Shown here piece by piece: positions 44,387-52,596 of a DNA stretch of 64,000 nucleotides; position 1 is the stretch's first letter; every line of letters begins with the position of its first letter. The stretch comes from Streptosporangium canum. Lineage in GTDB: Bacteria; Actinomycetota; Actinomycetes; Streptosporangiales; Streptosporangiaceae. Below the pieces are notes generated by a model. The model did no database searches. It was not told the origin of the DNA and saw only the letters and a list, made by a program, of their open reading frames with translations. The stretch lies in assembly GCF_900113865.1 (NCBI RefSeq), contig NZ_FOQY01000009.1:186001-250000 (forward strand), in the 5' to 3' direction. Position numbers and translations under genes: made by a program.

Positions 44387-44998
44387 TCAAGGGTGTGCGG
44401 CCGCTTTGCGGTGGTGAGAGGCGCGGGCTTTGGCGCGGTTCCCGCAGAGGTCCATTGAGCACCAGGTCCGGCGCCGGTTGCGGGAGTGGTCATAGTAGGC
44501 CCACCGGCAGCTCGGCTCCCGGCAGGCCTTGAGCCGCGTCCATGTGCCGGCCGCCACGGCATCGGCGACGACGGCGAGCAGCCCGGCCAGTGCCGCGTCG
44601 ACCGGCACTCGGGTGCGGGCCACCAGCCGGGGTGGAACGGCGGTCACGTCGAGCATCAGCGGGAAGTCGCGAGCGAGTTCGGTGAGTTCGGCGCGGGCGG
44701 TGGGGTCGAGGCCGTCCGGGCGCGGGCTGGAGACCGGCTCGGCGTTGTTCTCGGCGATCAGCGCGCGCAGTCCCTCGCGTATCCATTCGGCGCGGTCGCG
44801 CTGCTCAGCGCTCACCGCCGCGTCGCCAGGCATCAGGTCGCGGGCGTGCAGCCACTCCGCCAGCTGTCGCGGAGTCTCGATGTCGTCGCCGTCCCGACGG
44901 CGGGTGTTGACGAACTCCTCGATCACGCGCAGCGGCATCGGCGCCGTTCCGGCGGCGAGATCGTCCGGCGCGGGCCCGGCGGCGCGCTCGTTCACCAT
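44387..44998 (-). CDS. CGNR zinc-finger (ABATE) domain protein, probable regulator
   Basis: A 203-aa protein. The N-terminal ABATE domain (about 15-140) is followed by the zinc finger CREPSCRWAYYDHSRNRRRTWCSMDLCGNRAKARASHHR, with the CGNR signature. Family members are probably DNA-binding regulators. The gene is divergent from a VOC protein with a palindrome between them, suggesting local control. Confidence 0.9.
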   Translation of the reverse strand: MVNERAAGPAPDDLAAGTAPMPLRVIEEFVNTRRRDGDDIETPRQLAEWLHARDLMPGDAAVSAEQRDRAEWIREGLRALIAENNAEPVSSPRPDGLDPTARAELTELARDFPLMLDVTAVPPRLVARTRVPVDAALAGLLAVVADAVAAGTWTRLKACREPSCRWAYYDHSRNRRRTWCSMDLCGNRAKARASHHRKAAAHP

Positions 44999-45029
44999 GT
45001 CTCACAGTCTAACCATCCATTGGGCATGG

Positions 45030-45040
45030 TAGGTTACCTA
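45030..45040. promoter_or_regulatory. TAGGT-T-ACCTA palindrome between divergent CGNR and VOC genes
   Basis: A perfect 5-1-5 inverted repeat, extended to GGTAGGTTACCTAACC, in the 85-bp intergenic region. The likely operator of the CGNR protein. Confidence 0.45.
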
Positions 45041-45083
45041 ACCGTCATAGCCAGTACGTCAGTTAGATCAGAAGGGCTCACCG

Positions 45084-45425
45084 TTGAGCGTCAGCATCGG
45101 CAACATCTGCATCGACACGAATGACCTGGCAGGCGGCACCGCCTTCTGGCAGGCGGTCACCGGGTACCAGGTGGCTTCCTCGGACGAGGGGACCACCTAT
45201 CTGGAGGACTCGGGCAAGCGCGGTGTGGGCCTGTCCCTACAGGCCGTGCCTGAAGGCCGGGAGGGCAAGAACCGGCTGCACCTGGACCTGTTCACTGATG
45301 ACCTGGCGGGCGAGGTCGACCGGATTCGGGCGCTCGGCGCGACCGAAGTGCAACGGTTCGACGCCGACGGCTGGGTCGTGCTGGCCGACCCCGACGGCAA
45401 CCGGTTCTGCGTCGTCGCCGCGTAG
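45084..45425 (+). CDS. VOC-family protein (glyoxalase/bleomycin-resistance fold)
   Basis: A 113-aa protein, TTG start at 45084 with AGAAGGG 7 nt upstream; sequence MSVSIGNICIDTNDLAGGTAFWQAVTGYQ. The C-terminal GWVVLADPDGNRFCVV is the usual VOC end. Typical metal ligands are H/E/E; here the first is replaced by N/D, so binding rather than catalysis is possible. Substrate unknown. Confidence 0.85.
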   Translation: MSVSIGNICIDTNDLAGGTAFWQAVTGYQVASSDEGTTYLEDSGKRGVGLSLQAVPEGREGKNRLHLDLFTDDLAGEVDRIRALGATEVQRFDADGWVVLADPDGNRFCVVAA

Positions 45426-45502
45426 ACACGCCCGGAACTCGCGACATCGGTTTCCAACCACTACAGGAGTGACGGCTGTGGCCTCCGTGCAGAAAGAGAT
45501 CA

Positions 45503-46024
45503 TCATCGATCGAGCCCGGGGGTTTCCATGTCGTCACCGTCGTGAAGCATCACCGCCGGACCGGGCCGGCCCGCTTCACCGCGATCCGCCCCTTTCATCA
45601 CCTGGTCGTACTGAGCACGGCCGGGGCGGGCGTCGGGAAGCGCGTCCTCGGTGATGTGGGCGAGGGTGATCTCGGTGAGCAGCGTCTCCTCGTGCTCGCG
45701 CAGCAGGCTCCACACGTCGGCCAAGGGGCCCGCCACCCCCGGGTAACCGCCGTGCCGGGAATGTTCGGGACTGCCCTCGACCACCATGATCACATCGGCC
45801 AGGGTGATCTCCTCGGCGGGCCGGGCCAGCCAGTAGCCCCCGTCGGGGCCGCGCTGGCTGTGGATGAGCCCGGCCCGCCGTAACTGCAACAGGATGTTGT
45901 CCAGGAACCTCCGGGGGATGTTCTGCGACACCGCGATCTTCTCGGCGGGCACGGGGCCTGGCGGCGCGGCGGCCAGTTCGGTGGCGGCTCGCAGCGCGTA
46001 CTGGGTTCTGGCGGAGATCCGCAT
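45503..46024 (-). CDS. Rrf2-family transcriptional regulator (CymR-like, no cluster cysteines)
   Basis: A 173-aa regulator. The winged helix MRISARTQYALRAATELAAAPP...IPRRFLDNILLQLRRAGLIHSQRGPDGGYWLARPAEEITLADV is Rrf2. No cysteine occurs anywhere, so unlike IscR or NsrR it carries no iron-sulfur cluster; CymR of Bacillus is a comparable sulfur-metabolism regulator. It is the last gene of the ABC operon (4-nt gap after the permease) and so likely controls it, via the two sites at 48799-48858. Confidence 0.9.
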   Translation of the reverse strand: MRISARTQYALRAATELAAAPPGPVPAEKIAVSQNIPRRFLDNILLQLRRAGLIHSQRGPDGGYWLARPAEEITLADVIMVVEGSPEHSRHGGYPGVAGPLADVWSLLREHEETLLTEITLAHITEDALPDARPGRAQYDQVMKGADRGEAGRPGPAVMLHDGDDMETPGLDR

Positions 46025-46028
46025 ATCG

Positions 46029-46904
46029 TCAGTTGCGCACCTGCTGGAGACCCCAGCGGCGGCGCAGCGAGTTGTCGGCCGTCTCGAACAGCAGGTCCAC
46101 CCCGATGCCGATGACCAGGATCACGATCATGGTGGCGAGCAGGCCGGCCGAGTCGGCGAGCTCGCGGTCGTAGTAGAGCCGCTCGCCCAGCGAGGACTGG
46201 TGGGCGATGATGACCACCAGCTCACCGGCCATCAGCGAACGCCAGGCGAAGGCCCAGCCCTGCTTGAGCCCGGCGAGGAACGACGGCAGCGACGCCGGCA
46301 GGATCACGTGGCGGTAGAGCTGGAGGCGGCGGAAGCCGAGCACGTGCCCGGCGCGCAGCAGGATCGGCGGCGTGTAGTCCACCCCGCCGATCAGACCGTT
46401 CGCGATGGACGGCGCGGCGCCGAGGATGACGACGAAGGTGATCGCGCTCTCGGTCAGCCCGAACAGCAGGATGGCCAGCGGGAACCAGGCGATCGACGGC
46501 ATGGTCTGCAGGCCGGTGATCAGTGAGCCGAAGGCGGCCCGGAGCACCCGGATCCGGGACACCAGGGCGCCCAGGACCAGCCCGACCAGCACCGACACGG
46601 CGAAGCCGGTCACCGCGCGGCGCATCGTCACACCGATGGCCTCCCAGTATTCGCCGCTGGTCAGGCGGTCTCCGAGGACCGGGACCACCTCGGCGGGCCC
46701 GGCGAAGACGTAGTCCGGCCAGAAGCCGGCCCACACCACGGCCTGCCAGATCGCCACCACCATGCCGACCGCCAGGACCATCGGCCAGACGCGGCCCCAG
46801 ATCCGGGGGGCGAGCCCGCCGCGCGTGCCGCCGCCCAGTTCCAGCGCGTCGAGCCCGGCGAGCTGCCGGGCATGGGTGTCGGGGGTTGCCTGGTCAACTG
46901 CCAT
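46029..46904 (-). CDS. ABC transporter permease (sulfonate/nitrate/taurine type)
   Basis: A 291-aa inner-membrane protein with about six helices. The transporter EAA-like loop is RRLQLYRHVILPASLPSFLAGLKQGWAFAWRSLMAGELV. Family matches SsuC/TauC/NrtB. It overlaps the ATPase gene by 11 bp. Confidence 0.92.
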   Translation of the reverse strand: MAVDQATPDTHARQLAGLDALELGGGTRGGLAPRIWGRVWPMVLAVGMVVAIWQAVVWAGFWPDYVFAGPAEVVPVLGDRLTSGEYWEAIGVTMRRAVTGFAVSVLVGLVLGALVSRIRVLRAAFGSLITGLQTMPSIAWFPLAILLFGLTESAITFVVILGAAPSIANGLIGGVDYTPPILLRAGHVLGFRRLQLYRHVILPASLPSFLAGLKQGWAFAWRSLMAGELVVIIAHQSSLGERLYYDRELADSAGLLATMIVILVIGIGVDLLFETADNSLRRRWGLQQVRN

Positions 46905-47685
46905 GGCGCATGACCTCCTCGCGCAGGCGGCCGGTTATGGCTCCGGCGATCTCGGCCACCTCGGCCGAGTCGGTGTGGCGGGGACGGTCGAGCGTGACCG
47001 GGAAGTCCTCCACGACCCGGCCGGGGCGGCTGCTGAGCAGGACCACCCGGTCGCCGAGCCGTACGGCCTCGCGGACGTTGTGGGTGACGAACAGCACGCT
47101 GAGCCCGCGCTCCCGCCAGATCCGCTCCAGCTCGTCGTGGAGCAGGTCGCGGGTCATCGCGTCCAGCGCGCCGAACGGCTCGTCCATCAGCAGCACGTCC
47201 GCGTCCTGGGCGAGCGCGCGGGCCAGGGACACCCGCTGGCGCATGCCGCCCGACAGCTCGTGCGGGCGCTTGTCGCCGAAGCCGCCCAGGTGGACGATCT
47301 CCAGGAACTCCGCGGCCCTGGACCGGCGCTCGCGCTTGGCCACGCCCTGGACCCGCATCGCCATCTCGACGTTCGCCGAGACGGTGAGCCAGGGGAACAG
47401 CGCTGGCTCCTGGAACATCATGGCGATCCTGCGGCCCTCGGTGCCGATCCGGCCGGCCGTGGGGCTGTCGAGTCCGGCGACCAGGGAGAGCAGGGTGCTC
47501 TTGCCGCAGCCGGAGGCGCCGAGCATGCAGACGAACTCGCCCTGCCCGACGGAGAGGGAGACGTTGTCGAGGGCCAGGAGGCCGTTCCTGCCCTGGCCGT
47601 AGATCTTGGAGACGCCGTCCAGCCGGACCGCGGGCTTGCCACCCTGGGTCCGGCTGTCCGTCCGCTCCCGGAGCGGAGCTGTCAC
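46894..47685 (-). CDS. ABC transporter ATPase (SsuB/TauB/NrtD type)
   Basis: A 263-aa ATPase with Walker A GASGCGKSTLLSLVAG, the signature LSGGMRQRVSLARALAQ, Walker B DVLLMDEPFGALD and the switch histidine in SVLFVTHNVREA. Follows the substrate-binding protein in the operon. GTG start. Confidence 0.94.
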   Translation of the reverse strand: MTAPLRERTDSRTQGGKPAVRLDGVSKIYGQGRNGLLALDNVSLSVGQGEFVCMLGASGCGKSTLLSLVAGLDSPTAGRIGTEGRRIAMMFQEPALFPWLTVSANVEMAMRVQGVAKRERRSRAAEFLEIVHLGGFGDKRPHELSGGMRQRVSLARALAQDADVLLMDEPFGALDAMTRDLLHDELERIWRERGLSVLFVTHNVREAVRLGDRVVLLSSRPGRVVEDFPVTLDRPRHTDSAEVAEIAGAITGRLREEVMRHGS

Positions 47686-47715
47686 TTGCCCTCCTACTGG
47701 ATACGGATCGGGCGG

Positions 47716-48783
47716 TTACCTGTCGGCGACCGCGGTCTCGCCCTTGGCCTTGAGGATCTCGTTGAGGGCGTTCAGGTCGTAGATGCCGTTCAGGTCGACC
47801 GGCTGGAGCAGCCCGATCTTGACCGCGTGATCCGCGCTGCCCACCAGCGAGGAGGCGATCGGGTCGTTGGTGAAGGTGATGTTCTTGAACACGCTGTCCA
47901 GGACCTCCTGCTTGAGCGGCTTGCCGCTCAGCTTCTCCAGCGCGCTGTTGACGGTCGCGGCGGCGCCGGCCGGGTCGGCGTTGATCGCGGCGTTGGCCTC
48001 GACGTGCCCCTCAAGGAGCTGCTTGACCGTCTCGGGGTGTTGGGCGGCGAACTCCTGGCGGACGATCAGGTGGGTGATGACGAACTGCTTGTCCGGCCAG
48101 AGGTCGCGCTCGTCGACGAGGATCTTGCCCTTGCTCTCCTGAACCAGGCGGCTGGCGAACGGCTCGGGCACCCAGGCGCCGTCGATGTCGCCGGTGGCGA
48201 AGGTCTGCAGGGTCTGGGAGTTCTCCTGCGGGAGGATGCTGACGTCACCGCCGCCCTTGGTGTCGGTCTTCAGCCCCTTCTCCTGCAGCCAGTAGCGCAG
48301 CGCCACGTCCTGGGTGTTGCCGAGCTGCGGCGTGGCGATCTTCTTGCCCTTGAGGTCCTCGACCCCGTTGATCTCGGGCTTGACGACGAGGTAGACACCG
48401 CCGGAGGCCGAACCGGCGATGATCTTGATCGCCTTGCCCTTGGACTTGGCCCAGGCGTTGATGGCCGGGTTGGGGCCGATGTAGGTGGCGTCGATCGCGC
48501 CCGAGAAGACCGCCTCGATCGCGGCCGGACCGGCGTTGAAGGTGCTGGTCTTGAGCTTGGTGGCGCCTAGGTGCTTGGCGAACAGGCCCTTGTCGATGCC
48601 GACCAGCGCCGTGGAGTGGGTGATGTTGGGGAAGTATCCGAGCCGGACCTCCGCGAGCTTGTCCCCGCCGCCGGCGGAGGCCGCGGTGCCCGTCGTCTCC
48701 GTGCCCCCGCAGGCGGTCGCCAAGGTCGTGAGCGCCAGTGCGGCCAGGGCGGCCACCACCCCGCGAACCCTGCGAGCGTTCAT
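47716..48783 (-). CDS. ABC transporter substrate-binding lipoprotein (sulfonate/nitrate type)
   Basis: A 355-aa lipoprotein; signal peptide VVAALAALALTTLATACGG, lipobox LATAC with the acylated cysteine. The mature protein resembles SsuA/NMT1: VRLGYFPNITHSTALVGIDKGLFAKHLG, FSGAIDATYIGPNPAINAW and GAWVPEPFASRLVQE. With the Rrf2 regulator, import of an organosulfur compound is favoured over nitrate. First gene of the operon. Confidence 0.92.
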   Translation of the reverse strand: MNARRVRGVVAALAALALTTLATACGGTETTGTAASAGGGDKLAEVRLGYFPNITHSTALVGIDKGLFAKHLGATKLKTSTFNAGPAAIEAVFSGAIDATYIGPNPAINAWAKSKGKAIKIIAGSASGGVYLVVKPEINGVEDLKGKKIATPQLGNTQDVALRYWLQEKGLKTDTKGGGDVSILPQENSQTLQTFATGDIDGAWVPEPFASRLVQESKGKILVDERDLWPDKQFVITHLIVRQEFAAQHPETVKQLLEGHVEANAAINADPAGAAATVNSALEKLSGKPLKQEVLDSVFKNITFTNDPIASSLVGSADHAVKIGLLQPVDLNGIYDLNALNEILKAKGETAVADR

Positions 48784-48798
48784 GGCTACTCCCTAATT

Positions 48799-48858
48799 CC
48801 TACTTAATAAGTCGGTTAGGTGTATATAAGAACCTAGCATGCCTACCAGTCAAGTAGG
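48799..48858 (-). promoter_or_regulatory. Two 17-bp Rrf2-type operators flanking the ABC operon promoter
   Basis: Sites CCTAC-TTAATAA-GTCGG (48799-48815) and CCTAC-CAGTCAA-GTAGG (48842-48858), centres 43 bp apart, fit CCTAC-N7-GTMGG. Outer edges also form ATTCCTACTT and AAGTAGGAAT. TATATA (48823-48828) between them is a candidate -10. They lie 16-75 bp upstream of the binding-protein gene. Confidence 0.65.
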
Positions 48859-48934
48859 AATCATGGGGAACGGTCCATTGTTACCGCTCCGTGCTCTTTT
48901 GGGTGGAGTCCGTGACCCCGCCGACGGCTCATGC

Positions 48935-48974
48935 GGAAAGCCGGCCGGCCCCCGAGGGGACCGACCGGCTTTCC
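48935..48974. terminator. Terminator hairpin after the LCP gene
   Basis: GGAAAGCCGGCCGG and CCGACCGGCTTTCC pair with one mismatch around a GC-rich 12-nt loop, 7 bp past the LCP-family stop. Confidence 0.75.
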
Positions 48975-48981
48975 AGCGCCG

Positions 48982-50355
48982 TCAGTTGCAGGCGAGGTCG
49001 AGGGTGACGGCCTCCTGAGCCGGGTTCTTGCGGGCGTTCTTGGCGCGGCCGGACGGGGCGGAGGACTCGTCGGCCGACTTCGCCAGGATGGTGCTGACCT
49101 TGTGCTTGATCAGGCGGTAGTCGGGGTCACCGGTGTTGATCAGCGGAGGGACGAACTGGAAGCTCTTGATCTTGGATTTCTTCACCTTGTCCGACAGGTC
49201 GATCAGGTTCGGCAGCAGCCCCTGCGGGATGTCGGTGGAGACGGCGTGCAGCGCGACGTCGGCCAGCTTCTCGAAGCTCCGCAGCACCGTCACCGGATCG
49301 GCCTGCTTGGCGACGGCGTTCATCAGGCACTTCTGCCTGCCCATCCGGACGTAGTCGTCGCTGTAGGTGCGGGCCCGGCCGAACCAGAGCGCCTCCTCAC
49401 CCGACAGCTTGCGGGTGCCCGCCCGGATCAGGCCCTCGTTCTGCCTGCCGTACACGATGGGCTCCTTGACGGTGACCCGCACCCCGCCCATCGCGTCGAT
49501 GATCTGGGCGAAGCCGCTCATGTCGACCATCGCGTAGTGGGTGATGTCGAGCCCGGTGATGTCGCTGATCGTCCGCTTGAGCAGCGTCGGGCCGCGCTGG
49601 CCCTTGGGGGCGCCTGGGACCATGTCGGGGTAGTCCTCGGCGTACTGGAAGACCTCGTTGAGCAGGCCCGGGGTGTAGGGCGGTTCGCCTCCGAAGCCGT
49701 AGGGGAAGCGGTCGCGGGCCGGGCCGGCCGGCATCGGGACGTGCTCCAGGTTCCTCGGCAGGCCGAACAGCACGGTGTCGCCGGTCCTGGTGTCGACGCT
49801 GGCGACGGTCATGCTGTCGGTGCGCACGCCGGGCCTGCTGGGCGCCGCGTCGGCGCCGATCAGCAGGATGTTGACCCGGTCGTGGCCCCGCCACGGATCC
49901 ACCGGGATCGGGACGGTGTTCGCGATGAACACCGAGGTGACCACGTGCTGGGAGACGAAGGCCAGGCGGGCCGCGTAGACCATGGGGGCGATCACCAGCG
50001 CGCACAGCAGGCCGACCGCGAGAGCCGAGAGGTAGCGTGCGGGGCCGGACAGCGACTCCGGGCGGACCAGTTGGTAGGACCGGATGACCACCGCCACGGT
50101 GACGGCGGCGAAGAGCAGGGCGCCCAGCGCGAAGGTCCACAGCCAGCTCGGCTGCACGGCGAGGGAGAGCAGTTCCGGCTTGGTCTTGAACAGGGTGGCC
50201 ACGATCGCCGCGATGAGGGTCACATAGATCCCCATCAGGAGGGCGCCCGTCACGCGCCGGCCCACCCACAGGTGGGCCAGGCCCCAGAGAACGGCCGAGC
50301 CCAGTGTCAGCGCCAGGCTCGATCTGACGCTCAGGCCACCCCGTTTACCTGCCAT
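48982..50355 (-). CDS. LytR-CpsA-Psr (LCP) family protein
   Basis: A 457-aa protein with several N-terminal helices (about 13-32, 38-60, 70-95, 105-130) and an extracytoplasmic LCP domain (about 150-400): HDRVNILLIGADAAPSRPGVRTDSMTVASVDTRTGDTVLFGLPRNLEHVP, VDMSGFAQIIDAMGGVRV, GTRKLSGEEALWFGRARTYSDDYVRMGRQK. The Arg/Asp residues that bind pyrophosphate lipids are present. LCP enzymes attach wall glycopolymers to peptidoglycan. More helices than usual (family commonly has one). Confidence 0.9.
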   Translation of the reverse strand: MAGKRGGLSVRSSLALTLGSAVLWGLAHLWVGRRVTGALLMGIYVTLIAAIVATLFKTKPELLSLAVQPSWLWTFALGALLFAAVTVAVVIRSYQLVRPESLSGPARYLSALAVGLLCALVIAPMVYAARLAFVSQHVVTSVFIANTVPIPVDPWRGHDRVNILLIGADAAPSRPGVRTDSMTVASVDTRTGDTVLFGLPRNLEHVPMPAGPARDRFPYGFGGEPPYTPGLLNEVFQYAEDYPDMVPGAPKGQRGPTLLKRTISDITGLDITHYAMVDMSGFAQIIDAMGGVRVTVKEPIVYGRQNEGLIRAGTRKLSGEEALWFGRARTYSDDYVRMGRQKCLMNAVAKQADPVTVLRSFEKLADVALHAVSTDIPQGLLPNLIDLSDKVKKSKIKSFQFVPPLINTGDPDYRLIKHKVSTILAKSADESSAPSGRAKNARKNPAQEAVTLDLACN

Positions 50356-50605
50356 CTTTCTAACATCTCCCGTTCATCGAATTCACGTGTCACAGGTTAG
50401 TAACGGTTTTCGGATGAATGGGCTATGTGGCCGCGCGACGCGCTGAGAAGTCCAGGTCAAGCTTCGGTGAGTGAAGCCTGTCGTTTCGGGCGATCACTGA
50501 TCGCCAAATCGCGGTCAAAAAGGATATCTGGCGGGTTTTACCAGGTGGAGGTGGGGATTCCCAGATAAGGCCGAGGATTCCCAGAAGGCCGGGGAGGGGG
50601 ATCCT

Positions 50606-51502
50606 GTGCGGGCTGCGTTCAGTGCGATCCTGGTCGTGCTCGGCTGCGTCTTCGCCCCGCCCGCCCTCGTCGGATTCTGGGCGGCGGCCGGCATCGCCGA
50701 CACCGGCCGCTACGTCGAGGCCGTCGCCCCGCTGGCGTACGACCCGGACGTCCAGGACGCCATCGTGGACCGCGTCACCGGCGTGATCACCAGGCCGCTG
50801 CGGAAACGGGCGCTGTCGCCGGCCGAAGACCTGGTCCACACGCTGGTGCAGGCGGTCGTCAGAGGCAAGGAGTTCCCCGCCGTCTGGGAGGACATCAACA
50901 GGGTGACGCACCGGCGGCTCATCGCGATCCTGTCGGGCGAGGACGGCCGCGTGCCGCCGGTGCGGGACGACACTGTCAGCCTCGACCTCAGCCCGGTGTA
51001 CCACCCGGTCAAGGATCAGGTGAACAGCCTGCTCCAGCGGGAGTTGGGCGGCCCCCTCCCCGACCTGCACCCCGCTTTCGAACTGTTCTCCTCAGCCGAC
51101 CTGGTCAAGGCGCAGACCGCCTACACCTGGCTGATCAGGCTGAAATGGGTGCTGCCGATCCTGTCCCTCGCCCTCCTCACGGCGGGGGTGCTGCTGGCCC
51201 GCGACCGGCAGCGGGCGTTGCTGGGCGCCGGACTCGGGCTGGCCGCGAGCATGTTCCTGCTGGCCGCCGCCCTGGCGGTGATCCGCGACGTCTATCTGCC
51301 CGACTACGTCGAGAACGCGATGCCGGAGGCCGCCGCGACCGCCGTCTTCGACGCGCTGACCGGGTTCCTGAGGGCCGGCCTGCGCGTGATCTTCGCGGCC
51401 GGCCTGGTCGTGGCCGGGGCGGCCTTCCTCGCGTGCCGCCGGAAGCGGGCCTCCCGCGATCACCAGCCGGCCGCGCCCGTGAACGACGTCCCCGCGGGCT
51501 GA
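50606..51502 (+). CDS. Membrane protein of unknown function
   Basis: A 298-aa protein with an N-terminal helix (about 3-25), a soluble domain (about 30-170) and three further helices (about 182-198, 206-226, 255-277). No family recognised. Convergent overlap of 43 bp with the dehydrogenase gene. GTG start. Confidence 0.65.
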   Translation: MRAAFSAILVVLGCVFAPPALVGFWAAAGIADTGRYVEAVAPLAYDPDVQDAIVDRVTGVITRPLRKRALSPAEDLVHTLVQAVVRGKEFPAVWEDINRVTHRRLIAILSGEDGRVPPVRDDTVSLDLSPVYHPVKDQVNSLLQRELGGPLPDLHPAFELFSSADLVKAQTAYTWLIRLKWVLPILSLALLTAGVLLARDRQRALLGAGLGLAASMFLLAAALAVIRDVYLPDYVENAMPEAAATAVFDALTGFLRAGLRVIFAAGLVVAGAAFLACRRKRASRDHQPAAPVNDVPAG

Positions 51503-52380
51503 AAGCCCAGCCGGTCGCGGGCGGCGGTGATGTCGAGGGTCCGCTCCACCGCCAGGTGGCCCACGGCGTAGCGGGTGAGCCGGGGCGGGCGCGCGCGCCG
51601 GAGCAGCCGGAACGCGGTCTCGGCGGCGACGGCGAGGGGTTCGGCCAGCCCGAGGGGCAGATAGTACGGCTCGGCGTCGATGCCCCGTTCCTCCAGGATC
51701 GAGCGGAGGGCGTCGTCGAGGACGACCGGCTCGGCGTCGGTCACGTTGAAGACGCCGTGCCCGACGGGACCGGCGGCGGCGAGCAGGCAGGCCTGGACCA
51801 GGTTGTCCACCGAGGTCAGGCTGACCCGCTGGCGGCCGTCGCCCACCGCGAGGAGCCTCCCTCCCCGGACCGCCCCCAGGACCCGGGGGAGCAGGGTCGT
51901 GTCCCCCCTGCCGTAGACGGCGTGCGGCCGCAGCACGACCGCCCCCCTCAGGACCCGCTCCGCGGCGGCCTTCGCGGCGCCGTAGGCGTTGACGTACCGG
52001 CTCACCGGGGCCATGTCCTCGGTGGCCATCACGGTCGGCCGGAACGGGTCGTAGACGCTGGCCGTACTCACATGCACGAACCTGGCCCCCGGGAAGGCCG
52101 CGGCCGCGTTGCGGGTGCCGTCCACGTTGGCCGCCCAGACGTCCTCCGCCGGCCCCCAGTCCGTGACGCTCCCGGCGCAGTGGATCACCACGTCCACCTC
52201 GGGCAGCTCCGGCCTGTCCCCCAGGAGATCCCACGGCGTGTACGGCGCGCCGCCCACATGCCCGTCCGCCACCGAGGGCCGCCTGCCGAAGGCGGAGACC
52301 CGCCACCCCTCGCGCACGGCCGCGCGGCAGACCGCCCCGCCCACGAACCCCGAAGCCCCGGTCACCCCGACTCTCAGCAC
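51460..52380 (-). CDS. NAD(P)-dependent epimerase/dehydrogenase, OleD/3-beta-HSD-like
   Basis: A 306-aa extended SDR. The nucleotide motif is GVTGASGFVGGAVCRA, then VIHCAGSVTDWGPAEDVWAANVDGTRNA and catalytic Y in RYVNAYGAAKAAAE (Y-x3-K). Members of the 3-beta-HSD subgroup reduce or oxidise lipid beta-hydroxy/keto groups; OleD does so after OleA condensation in long-chain olefin and beta-lactone routes. It follows the acyl-adenylating enzyme in the same operon, across 216 bp of repeats. GTG start. The exact substrate is inferred. Confidence 0.82.
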   Translation of the reverse strand: MLRVGVTGASGFVGGAVCRAAVREGWRVSAFGRRPSVADGHVGGAPYTPWDLLGDRPELPEVDVVIHCAGSVTDWGPAEDVWAANVDGTRNAAAAFPGARFVHVSTASVYDPFRPTVMATEDMAPVSRYVNAYGAAKAAAERVLRGAVVLRPHAVYGRGDTTLLPRVLGAVRGGRLLAVGDGRQRVSLTSVDNLVQACLLAAAGPVGHGVFNVTDAEPVVLDDALRSILEERGIDAEPYYLPLGLAEPLAVAAETAFRLLRRARPPRLTRYAVGHLAVERTLDITAARDRLGFQPAGTSFTGAAGW

Positions 52381-52458
52381 GGCCCGTCCCCGTTTCCACG
52401 GAGGCTCCCGGGTCCGGGCCGTCCGGGAGGGCGGCCGGATCCCGTCGCTCCCGGCGCG

Positions 52459-52596
52459 CCGCCGCCCGGCCCTGGCGCGCCTGCCGGGTCGCCCGCCCCG
52501 CCTCCGCCCGGCACCGGCCCCGGCGCGCCTGCCGGGTCGCCCGCCCTGCCTCCGCCCGGCACCGGCCCCGGCGCGCCGGCCGGATCTCGCGGCTGC
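52459..52596. repeat. 48-bp tandem repeat (about 2.5 copies)
   Basis: Two full units run 52480-52527 and 52528-52575, differing by one base, with partial units on each side. They fill the gap between the acyl-adenylating and dehydrogenase genes. Read on the minus strand in one frame they give the 16-residue repeat GDPAGAPGPVPGGGRA. Confidence 0.85.
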
